Assembly (NCBI RefSeq): GCF_000518665.1
Contig: NZ_JAEA01000001.1
Span: 372,001 to 436,000, forward strand
Length of the DNA stretch: 64,000 nt
Source of the DNA: Microvirga flocculans ATCC BAA-817
GTDB lineage: Bacteria; Pseudomonadota; Alphaproteobacteria; Rhizobiales; Beijerinckiaceae
Reading direction: 5' to 3'
Shown here: positions 57,010 through 64,000 of the stretch, piece after piece
Numbering within the stretch: position 1 is the stretch's first letter
Layout of the letters: each line of letters begins with the position of its first letter
Translations under genes and position numbers: made by a program
The notes under the pieces: generated by a model
What the model was told of the DNA's origin: nothing
Seen by the model: the letters and a program-made list of their open reading frames with translations, nothing else
Databases searched by the model: none

Positions 57010-58484
57010 GACGTGCTCCCGGGCTTCGTTCTCTTGGGCTTCGCCACCGCGTCGAGATGGAGGCGCACCAGATGGCGAAGGTCCTTCGCGATCAGCCCAT
57101 CCGACTCGTCGAGAATCCGCTCGTCGGAAAAGGCGGCTGCAACCCGGGCCGCGTTGGTCAGGCAGCGTATTCCAGGGCCGGATCGTCCTTCCGAGAGCAG
57201 CAGGAGTCCGAGATGGTAATGGGCCATGGCGAAATTCTTATCGAGATAAATGCTTTTGAGGAAGCTTTTCTCAGCTTCGCCGGGGCGTCCAAGACCCTGC
57301 AGGACGAGGCCGTGATAGAAATGAAGAGGGGCGTTCAGGGACAGGTGCGCGAGCGCGCCCCGGCAAAGGGCGTCCGCTGCTGCGAAATCTCCCGCATCGG
57401 CTCGGGTTCTGATTTCATCCAGGACTGTCCTCGGCTCTTCCGGAGCCTCCGAGGGCAAGGGCTCCAGGGAACGCGCCGCGATGCGGGGTTTCGCCAGCTT
57501 CCTGTCCGGCTCCCGTCGCTTCGGCTCGGGAAGGATCGGCTGCCAATCCGGCAGAGCCGGGCTGGCAGGGTATGGAGCTGGGACCCGCACGGTCTCCGAG
57601 CCTTGCTTCGAGCCTTGCCGGTAAGCCACCGTTCCCGGCAGGTTCAGGGTCCGCATCATGGCGGAGAAGGATGGGTTGGGCTCCGCATGGCCCAGGAGCA
57701 TCCAGCCATCTTCTGCGAGGCGATCGTGCAGAGCCGCGACGATCCGGGTCACGGTTTCGGGATGGAAATAGATCAGAACGTTCCGGCAGAGAATCAGGTC
57801 GAAATCGGTGAGCTCGAGAGGGGAGGAGCCGTCGAGCAGACTGAGCAGGTTGTGCCGCTCGAAGCGAACAAGCGCGCGAAACTCCGGCCGAACCTGCCAC
57901 TGTTCCTTCCCGGCTTCTGCAAAATAACGGTTCCTCTCGGCTTCCGGCATGGACCTGAGCGCCCATTTGCCGAAGCGGGCTTCCCGCGCTGCGTGAAGGA
58001 AGCTGTCGTTGATGTCCGTTCCGACGATGCTGATGCGCCATGTCCCGATCTCCTCGCCAAGGATCTCCTTCACCAGGATGGCGAGTGAATAGGGCTCCGC
58101 TCCCGTGGAGCACCCGGCGCTCCAGATGCGAAGCCGCCGCGTATCGTTCTTGCGCGCGAGGATCTCGGGCAGGATCGTCTCGCGCAGGGCCGCGAACTGC
58201 TCGGCATAGCGGAAGAAGAACGTTTCGCCGATGGTGATCTCGGCTTCCAGCCTTCCCCATTCCAGGGGGCCAGAAATCGAATCGTCGAGAAGGTTCAGGT
58301 ATTCAGAGGAATCGGAGAGGCCGGTGGCGCGCAGGCGCTTGCGCACACGTTCCCACAGCAGGTCGTCCTTGTCCTGGTAATAGAAATGGCCGGTGCGCGC
58401 GATGATGCGGTCCTTGAGCTGGACGAAGCCCGCATCGAGCAGCGGAAGGGGGAGGGGCCGGGCGGCCCTGAGACGTACAGCCAT
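57006..58484 (-). CDS. CheR-type methyltransferase with C-terminal TPR (WspC-like)
   Basis: A 492-residue protein. Residues about 15-270 are CheR: the SAM-binding loop IWSAGCSTGAEPYSLAILVK and FDLILCRNVLIYFHPETVTR are intact. A proline-rich linker follows (about 285-345), then TPR-like helices (about 355-450; LHFYHGLVLQGLGRPGEAEK). CheR with a TPR tail is the WspC arrangement and links the enzyme to receptor-array partners. The ATG at 58484 overlaps the upstream CheW stop (ATGA) and was preferred to 58502. Confidence 0.9.
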   Translation of the reverse strand: MAVRLRAARPLPLPLLDAGFVQLKDRIIARTGHFYYQDKDDLLWERVRKRLRATGLSDSSEYLNLLDDSISGPLEWGRLEAEITIGETFFFRYAEQFAALRETILPEILARKNDTRRLRIWSAGCSTGAEPYSLAILVKEILGEEIGTWRISIVGTDINDSFLHAAREARFGKWALRSMPEAERNRYFAEAGKEQWQVRPEFRALVRFERHNLLSLLDGSSPLELTDFDLILCRNVLIYFHPETVTRIVAALHDRLAEDGWMLLGHAEPNPSFSAMMRTLNLPGTVAYRQGSKQGSETVRVPAPYPASPALPDWQPILPEPKRREPDRKLAKPRIAARSLEPLPSEAPEEPRTVLDEIRTRADAGDFAAADALCRGALAHLSLNAPLHFYHGLVLQGLGRPGEAEKSFLKSIYLDKNFAMAHYHLGLLLLSEGRSGPGIRCLTNAARVAAAFSDERILDESDGLIAKDLRHLVRLHLDAVAKPKRTKPGSTS

Positions 58485-58990
58485 CAGGCGGGGGCCGCCC
58501 ATTCGCCGAGACGGTTCTGCGCCTGGCGTGAAAGCTCTGCCAGGGCCTGTCGCTCCTCGGCCAGCAGAAGGCGCTCCACGGACAGCAGATGAACGAGCTG
58601 GCCGTTCCAGCTCACTTCCGCCTCGACGCAGCCGTTCAGGGTTTCGGCCTCGCGCACGGGGAAGACGTCGGACATGCCCAAGCGCACGACATCCAGCACG
58701 CGATCCGCAAGAAGCGCCTGTACGCCCGACGCGCCCTTTCCTTCGAACAGGATGAGATGCCGGTAGAGGGCGTCTTCGGGATCCTGATCGGCCTGTTCAA
58801 GCCCGAACAGCACATCGAGACGCAGAACCGGAACCGCCTGGCCGCTCAGGTTGAAGAAGCCGGCAACCGACCTCGGCAGGACCGGGGGGCGCCACAGGCG
58901 GGGCAGGGGCAGAAGCTCGCGCACGGCGCTTCTGTGCAGCGCGCAGGCCGTACCGCATACATCGAACACTATGATCTGCAGGTTTGCCAT
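58484..58990 (-). CDS. CheW-like coupling protein, first gene of the chemosensory cluster
   Basis: A 168-residue single CheW domain (LQIIVFDVCGTACALHRSAV, then SVAGFFNLSGQAVPVLRLDV). It links receptor to kinase, probably as a second coupling protein with different partners. The start MANLQIIVFDVCG at 58990 gives the normal CheW length; 56 upstream codons run through the intergenic region. It heads a tightly overlapped operon of eight genes ending at 47764. Confidence 0.87.
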   Translation of the reverse strand: MANLQIIVFDVCGTACALHRSAVRELLPLPRLWRPPVLPRSVAGFFNLSGQAVPVLRLDVLFGLEQADQDPEDALYRHLILFEGKGASGVQALLADRVLDVVRLGMSDVFPVREAETLNGCVEAEVSWNGQLVHLLSVERLLLAEERQALAELSRQAQNRLGEWAAPA

Positions 58991-59039
58991 GGCTTGATAC
59001 GCGCGCGGAACACAAGGGGCCCAAATGCCCATCGAAACA

Positions 59040-59067
59040 TAATTAGGCGTAACTTCTTCCAAGACAA
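59040..59067 (-). promoter_or_regulatory. Possible promoter of the chemosensory operon
   Basis: In the 200-base gap between the bcs-associated TPR gene and the first CheW gene, minus-strand TTGTCT (59067-59062) and TAATTA (59045-59040) are separated by 16 bases. There is no clear terminator in the gap, so readthrough from the cellulose genes is also possible. Confidence 0.3.
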
Positions 59068-59190
59068 CAGGCTGGGGATCGGCTGCCTCAGGAGCGCCTC
59101 TGGCCCAGGATATCGGGCACCTTCGCACATGCGGCGTCTGCCGGAGGCGTTGATGCAACGGAGCTCAAGGGGGCTTGAGACTCCGAGGCC

Positions 59191-61299
59191 TTAGCGGGCG
59201 TGAGTGGTTGCTTCCCGGATGGCGTTCAGCCCGGCGCTGGCGTCGTCGGAATATCCCGTCTGCTGCACGGCCCGGAAAATCCGCTCCGCATCCCTGTAGC
59301 GTCCGAGCTTGTAATAGGACCATCCACGGATCAGCAGCAGATCGTTCTGTTCGGGCACGATCCGCGACCGTTCGCTCAGGGCGAGGAGGGTCTCGCTGTA
59401 GCGCCCGTCCCGATAGGCCGCCAGGGCCCTCTGCGACAGGATCGCGGCACCGAGTTCGACGCGGCGCTCGCGGGTCTGCGGCGCCTGGGCCGCGGCGATG
59501 GCGGCCTCCGAGGTCAGGTTCTTGCGCAGATAAGCCAGGGACTTGCCGTAGGCCGCTTCCTCACGGGTGCGGGAGCCGCCCGTCGCCATGGCCTGATCGA
59601 AGGCGGCAACGGCTTCCAGAGGACGGTTGACCTCCATGAGGCACCAGCCACGGGTCAGGGCCGCGTCGCCGGAGAGCCTGGTTGCCGGGCTCGTCATGGC
59701 GCATTGGCGTCCGAGGGCGGACCGGGCTTCGGACTGGCGGCGCCGCACGCCTTCCACGGTACGGAGAAGGATGCGCTCTCCATCCGTGCGCTCGACGGCG
59801 ACCTGCTGGGGAACGTAACGCTGCTGAGCCGGAACCGGTGCGGGTTCGACCGCGGCGATGGGAGGCTGAGCGGGAACAATCCGCGAGTCGTAGGGGCGGG
59901 TGACGCCATCCGCGAGGTCGGCGATGCGCTGCGAGCGGCTGCGCCATTGCGCGACCACTTCGTTGAAGGTCGCGCGCTCGTTCAATCTCTGCGTCGAGAG
60001 GGCGAGGCCGTAGGCGGAGGGTTCGTCGTCCGGCTTCCAGTTCAGGGCCGTGCGGAACCAGTCCCGCGCCGTGCGGAACTGCTGCGTGTTGTAGGAGTAC
60101 CAGCCGAGCGCCTGGGCGCCATCGGTAAACCGCTGCACCATCACGACGGGCACGATCCGCGCGACCACCTGCGCATCGAGGCGCGGCGGCGGATCCTGGC
60201 TCAGCAGGGCGGTCGCCACGTCCAGATAGATCTTCATGTTCTCGGGGGCCCGGTCGCGCCACTCATGGGCGAAGGCCTCCGCCTCCACGAGTCGGTTCAG
60301 GGCGCGAAGAGACATGGCATAGCCTTCGGCCGCCTTCGTGCCGCCGTTCCGGTCAAGAGCCGTCTTGAACAGCTCGAGAGCGCGCGAGGGATTGCCGTGA
60401 TGGAAATTGTACCAGCCGAGAATCAGGACGGGGCCGGCCTCGTCCGATTTCTGGATCAGCCGTTCGACCACGGCGAGATCCTCGGGCGCGGCGATCGTCT
60501 TGCTGTCCAGCGAGGCGCGTTCGACCCGGCGCCGGGCGAGCTCGTCGCGGATCGAGCTGAAATCGTCCGGCGTCTCACCGGTTTTGCGCTCGAACTGCAG
60601 GAGGTCGGTCACCTGCTGATCCGTCAGAAGCGAAAGAGCCTTCTGCAGGGTCGCCAGACGCTCGCCCGGATCGGCGCAATTCGTCAGCAGATAGGTGTAT
60701 ACGTCCCGTGTCCGGTCGGGCTGATCCGTGCGGGCGAAGGCTTCGGCCACGCGCCAGAGCACGTCCACGTTCAGGCAGGTCAGGAGACCGGGCGATTCCG
60801 TCGCCACGGAGAGCACGGTTCGCCACTGCCCTGTATCGGATGCATTGATCAGGCGACGGCGCGCTTCTACGGTCTGCAGGGCCGTGACCAGCTCCTCCGG
60901 CGGCTGCCAATTGGGGTCCGACGATTGACGCTCCGCAATGGCGGCGCGCACTTCGGCGATCCGGTCCTCGCGGTAGAGGTTCCACAGCCGTTCGATGATC
61001 GGATCGGGGGCAGCGGCCGCACCGGCCGACAGCTGCGACAGATCGCTGGGCGGAGTCCAGTTGGGATAGAGCGCGCGCAGGCGCGCAATTTCAGCATTCA
61101 CGCGGCGCGTGTCACCCTGCGATGCGAAATAGCGCAGAGCGGATTCGTCCACCTGCGGCTGGGATCCGCTTGCCGGCGGAGTAGGCGCGGGCGGTGCGCC
61201 GGCCTGTGGCTGGTTGCCGTCAGGGCCTGTCTGCTGCGCAAGCGCTGCGAAGGCCAGGATCGCAACCGCAATCGTTATCGCACTGCCGACTAGACGCAT
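59191..61299 (-). CDS. TPR-repeat periplasmic protein of the cellulose locus
   Basis: A 702-residue protein with a signal peptide (MRLVGSAITIAVAILAFAAL) and a Pro/Gln-rich stretch, followed by repeated TPR-like helix pairs (for example GRYSETLLALSERSRI, GRYRDAERIFRAVQQTGY). It sits where BcsC lies in cellulose operons. BcsC normally carries a C-terminal outer-membrane barrel of about 350 residues, but here TPRs run to the end, so the barrel is absent. It is probably a periplasmic scaffold or export guide for cellulose. It overlaps the bcsZ stop by ten bases. Confidence 0.78.
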   Translation of the reverse strand: MRLVGSAITIAVAILAFAALAQQTGPDGNQPQAGAPPAPTPPASGSQPQVDESALRYFASQGDTRRVNAEIARLRALYPNWTPPSDLSQLSAGAAAAPDPIIERLWNLYREDRIAEVRAAIAERQSSDPNWQPPEELVTALQTVEARRRLINASDTGQWRTVLSVATESPGLLTCLNVDVLWRVAEAFARTDQPDRTRDVYTYLLTNCADPGERLATLQKALSLLTDQQVTDLLQFERKTGETPDDFSSIRDELARRRVERASLDSKTIAAPEDLAVVERLIQKSDEAGPVLILGWYNFHHGNPSRALELFKTALDRNGGTKAAEGYAMSLRALNRLVEAEAFAHEWRDRAPENMKIYLDVATALLSQDPPPRLDAQVVARIVPVVMVQRFTDGAQALGWYSYNTQQFRTARDWFRTALNWKPDDEPSAYGLALSTQRLNERATFNEVVAQWRSRSQRIADLADGVTRPYDSRIVPAQPPIAAVEPAPVPAQQRYVPQQVAVERTDGERILLRTVEGVRRRQSEARSALGRQCAMTSPATRLSGDAALTRGWCLMEVNRPLEAVAAFDQAMATGGSRTREEAAYGKSLAYLRKNLTSEAAIAAAQAPQTRERRVELGAAILSQRALAAYRDGRYSETLLALSERSRIVPEQNDLLLIRGWSYYKLGRYRDAERIFRAVQQTGYSDDASAGLNAIREATTHAR

Positions 61300-62387
61300 C
61301 GCGGATATTTTTCACCGAGCAAGGATTTCGCCAGAAGATACAGAGTCGACGGATAATAAAGCTTCGGCTCGAAGGTCTTCATCGATTCCGGAACGGGTGT
61401 TCCGTCGAGCACGCAGGCCAGAGCGGCAGGCAGGATGGCATAGCCTTCGTCGGTCAGTCGTTCCCGAACATGTCCGGTGACCACATTGACCACGGCGATC
61501 CCCTCACTTTCCGCAGACCAGCGCAGCTTGAGAGCCCTCAGCCACTCCAAATCAGTCATCCCTGCTCTCATTAGGTAAAGAGGTATCCTTAAGGAGTTGT
61601 AACCAAACTCCGGAGGAAAACCGTCCGCAGGCCTGGGCTGCAGCCCGTTTCTGATGGAAAGCCAATCGGCAGGCAGCCTGATCCGGCCCGATGTTGCCTG
61701 CTGCAGCAGCATCACGCCGTCGCGCCAGACACGCGTCCATTCATATTCCGGCGCAAGAGCCGCAAGCACCGGAAAGGCCTCGAACACCCAGTAGGAGAGA
61801 TTGACGACCGGGCCGTCCGTGCGGTCGTCCGGGCCGAAACCCTGAGCGCCCGGCAGAAGAAACATGGAACGCCCGCTGCGGCTGAAGGTATTCTTACCGA
61901 TGGCCTTCGCGATTTGCTGGGCGGCCGCCGTATAACGCGGCTCCTGCCACGCCGTTCCGGCTTTCGCGAGCGCATAGGCGATCAGAAGGTCTCCGTCGGT
62001 CGCGTTGTTGCGGTCGGTGACGTGGGGCTTTCCGTCCGGATCCCATTTCCAGACCGCCAGGCCGTCGTCCCGGATGAGCAGTTCGGTGAAGGTGAAGCTC
62101 CAGATCTGCTCGAAGCTGCGCCGGTCGCCGGCGGCCAGAGCCAGCAGCAATCCATATCCCTGCCCTTCGCTGTGGCTGATGTCTCCGTTGGCGTTGTCGA
62201 TCACTCGCCCGCTGCTGTCGACGAAGCGGGAGCGATAGGCCTCCCAATCGGCGGAGGAGAGCGTGCCCACCACTTTCAAGGGCTGCACGGCGAGGGTCTG
62301 AGCGGAGACAGCCGATCCCATGAGCAGCGAGAGCGCAAAGAAGAGCCGGGGGAGTGCCTGCAGGCACCGCGCCGTCCTGATCGTCAT
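61290..62387 (-). CDS. bcsZ: GH8 cellulase of the cellulose synthase operon
   Basis: A 365-residue secreted endoglucanase. Signal peptide about 1-30 (FFALSLLMGSAVSAQ). E74 in GDISHSEGQGYGLLLAL is the GH8 catalytic acid; NNATDGDLLIAYALAKAG and PEFGYNSLRIPLYL are other family segments. It trims or edits nascent cellulose in the periplasm, as BcsZ does. The ATG at 62387 overlaps the bcsB stop (ATGA), giving the normal BcsZ length. Confidence 0.92.
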   Translation of the reverse strand: MTIRTARCLQALPRLFFALSLLMGSAVSAQTLAVQPLKVVGTLSSADWEAYRSRFVDSSGRVIDNANGDISHSEGQGYGLLLALAAGDRRSFEQIWSFTFTELLIRDDGLAVWKWDPDGKPHVTDRNNATDGDLLIAYALAKAGTAWQEPRYTAAAQQIAKAIGKNTFSRSGRSMFLLPGAQGFGPDDRTDGPVVNLSYWVFEAFPVLAALAPEYEWTRVWRDGVMLLQQATSGRIRLPADWLSIRNGLQPRPADGFPPEFGYNSLRIPLYLMRAGMTDLEWLRALKLRWSAESEGIAVVNVVTGHVRERLTDEGYAILPAALACVLDGTPVPESMKTFEPKLYYPSTLYLLAKSLLGEKYPRCV

Positions 62388-64000
62388 GACCGCCGTCCCA
62401 GCCGGCTCAGGAGCAGGGAGGTCGCAATGCCGAGGAACACGCAGCATGCCAGCAGGATCAGGGCATATTGCAGGATGTTGGCCGACATCCAGTTCGCCGC
62501 GACGAGACGCAGGTTCGTCAGAGACAGAGGCTGCGTCTGCACGAACCGGTAATCGTTGATCGGCTCGATCTGCAGCTTCATTTCCCTGGGTTCCAGCGCG
62601 ACGGCCCGTCCTGCAACCTGGGACCACAGCAGCGGATCCGTGAGACGCGCCGATTCCTGCGCCAGCGCGCGATCCGTGCGGGCCGTCACGAGGGTCCAGA
62701 TGCCGGACTGGTCGGTGCGGTTCTGCGCGATCAGCAGGGAGGCCCGCTGCGGCGGCTCATAGGGGGCATCGGAACGCTCTTCGAGCGACAGGGACGACAG
62801 GGAGATGCCGAATGTCTTCTCGATCCAGTCCTGGACCGTGCCGAGCGTCTGCTGAAGAATGCCGCGCCGCTGGAACGTGTCCGACCAGCGCCTGCGGACC
62901 TCGTCCGTCGACGATGTGGTCATGCGGTCCGCGGAGAGCTGGCTGACGGGCAGGCTGAACTCGGCGCTCGCCAACGGTTGGCCGCCTTTGTCGCCGGGGG
63001 CGGGAGTCGAGGGCCAGATCATGCGCAGGTGCTCCGAGACCTTCACGCGGTTGAGCAGGCCCGGAGGAATCTGGTCGACCGCGCCTATGAACAGCACGGA
63101 TTCGTCATCGGCGGAGGCGGCATTGGCGAATTGCGCCTGAACCGGTGCGCCGGCGGAGCGCGCCATGCGGGCGAGCAGGGTCCCCGCGGCGGAGTAGTTG
63201 GGAGAATCGAGCCGGGCCAGGACGACGGTCGTCGGAAGGTCGCCCGCCGGGAAACGGCCCGCGCTCAGAACGGCGAGATCGGGAAGACGTCCGATCCGCC
63301 CGTAATTCGGGAATGAGAGCGTGGTCGTGTCGAACAGCACGAAGCGGTTCGTCTCGGAAAGCGTTTCCCCCGGCGTGCAGCGCTCGTCCGCATCCGTCAG
63401 GAGCGCGGCCTCGACATTGATCATGTTGAGGCCCGACTTGAAGTTCTTGAGGGGCACTCTCACGGTATGCCGTCGGACGATGTCGCCCTGGGACGTAATC
63501 GTCATCCGCGTGCTGATCATGCCGTTCACGAACACGTTGACATGACTGCCGGGACGGACCGCCGACGTGTAGGCTGCATCCAGATGCAGGATCGCCTCGC
63601 CGTATTCGGTGGCGTAGAAATCCGGAGGAAGGTTGATGGCGAAACTGGTTTTGAGGCGGCGTCCCGAGAACTCCTGGGTCGGAACGCCGAGATCGCCGAA
63701 GCGGAAGGACTGGCCGCCGAAAGCGGTGGGCACTTCCGGCCAGTGCCAGGAGGCGGTGTCGACGATGCCGCGCTCGGCGCTCTTCGCATTCGCTGCTTGT
63801 CCGCCGACGATTCCGATCGCGGTGTCGAGGTCCTGCCAGGTCGGCCCCGAGACGACCAGCGTCGAGCCCATGGAACCCGGCTCCTGCATCATCATGGTCA
63901 GAGGCTGGATCGTTGCGGCATCGGACACGCCCGCGATCAGGCCGCGCAGCTCGCCGGCCAGGCCCATGACGACCTTGATCGTGCCGACGGGAGACGGGCC
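62384..64000 (-). CDS. bcsB: Cellulose synthase periplasmic subunit BcsB (C-terminal 538 residues)
   Basis: The start lies beyond the right edge; 538 residues are in view. The carbohydrate-binding and flavodoxin-like repeats include GRRLKTSFAINLPPDFY, HVNVFVNGMISTRM and FVLFDTTTLSFPNYGR. A C-terminal transmembrane anchor (NILQYALILLACCVFLGI) is intact. BcsB guides the glucan from BcsA through the periplasm. The bcsA gene would be expected upstream, outside the window. Confidence 0.9.
   Translation of the reverse strand, partial: GPSPVGTIKVVMGLAGELRGLIAGVSDAATIQPLTMMMQEPGSMGSTLVVSGPTWQDLDTAIGIVGGQAANAKSAERGIVDTASWHWPEVPTAFGGQSFRFGDLGVPTQEFSGRRLKTSFAINLPPDFYATEYGEAILHLDAAYTSAVRPGSHVNVFVNGMISTRMTITSQGDIVRRHTVRVPLKNFKSGLNMINVEAALLTDADERCTPGETLSETNRFVLFDTTTLSFPNYGRIGRLPDLAVLSAGRFPAGDLPTTVVLARLDSPNYSAAGTLLARMARSAGAPVQAQFANAASADDESVLFIGAVDQIPPGLLNRVKVSEHLRMIWPSTPAPGDKGGQPLASAEFSLPVSQLSADRMTTSSTDEVRRRWSDTFQRRGILQQTLGTVQDWIEKTFGISLSSLSLEERSDAPYEPPQRASLLIAQNRTDQSGIWTLVTARTDRALAQESARLTDPLLWSQVAGRAVALEPREMKLQIEPINDYRFVQTQPLSLTNLRLVAANWMSANILQYALILLACCVFLGIATSLLLSRLGRRS

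Overview
The window is a GC-rich stretch of an alphaproteobacterial chromosome, most likely from the Hyphomicrobiales (a Microvirga or Methylobacteriaceae-like organism). That placement is inferred from gene content: mmsA/LysR, saccharopine-type lysine catabolism, multiple ABC importers, a cellulose locus, and dispersed palindromes built on an AGCATCG...AAAAGTGG core. No rRNA, tRNA, CRISPR array or complete insertion sequence was recognised.

Layout. 1-7,500: the start of an M20 amidohydrolase, an O-antigen-ligase-like membrane protein, a valine-catabolism set (mmsB, acyl-CoA dehydrogenase, mmsA) with a divergent LysR regulator, and transaldolase. 7,500-14,030: a thiamine-diphosphate enzyme, then a probable lysine-degradation set (ALDH7-type semialdehyde dehydrogenase, saccharopine dehydrogenase) divergent from an Lrp-type regulator that is translationally coupled to an FAD oxidoreductase. 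14,030-18,800: a ugpBAEC glycerol-3-phosphate importer behind a tandem Pho box. 18,900-24,650: a MIO-type ammonia-lyase, small secreted protein, GNAT enzyme, M20 carbamoylase-like hydrolase, a ferredoxin/ferredoxin reductase pair and a KGG-repeat protein.

24,650-29,470 looks like an accessory insert: an A+T-rich edge, the debris of one arylsulfatase, a DUF202 membrane protein, an intact arylsulfatase, a membrane protein and a formylglycine-generating enzyme that would activate the sulfatase. 29,470-41,920: a branched-chain-amino-acid-type ABC importer whose two permeases are fused (LivHM), a divergent amidase, an SMP-30 lactonase plus aldose epimerase pair, a 58-residue small ORF, an M3 oligopeptidase and an AI-2E-type permease with a long soluble tail. 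41,920-47,510: a dipeptide importer (dppABCDF) with an internal terminator after dppA.

47,760-59,000 is the most interesting region. Eight tightly packed genes encode a Wsp-like chemosensory pathway (CheW, TPR-CheR, CheW, MCP, CheA-REC, CheB), but the place where Wsp loci carry the diguanylate cyclase WspR is occupied by two hybrid histidine kinases, one with a degenerate receiver. It lies directly downstream of, and on the same strand as, cellulose genes (bcsB, bcsZ and a TPR protein, 59,190-64,000), which suggests a surface- or contact-sensing circuit acting on exopolysaccharide.

The start codon was chosen for many genes by Shine-Dalgarno sequence, family length and ATGA overlap with the upstream gene. 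Long antisense open frames, common in this high-GC DNA, were left out.
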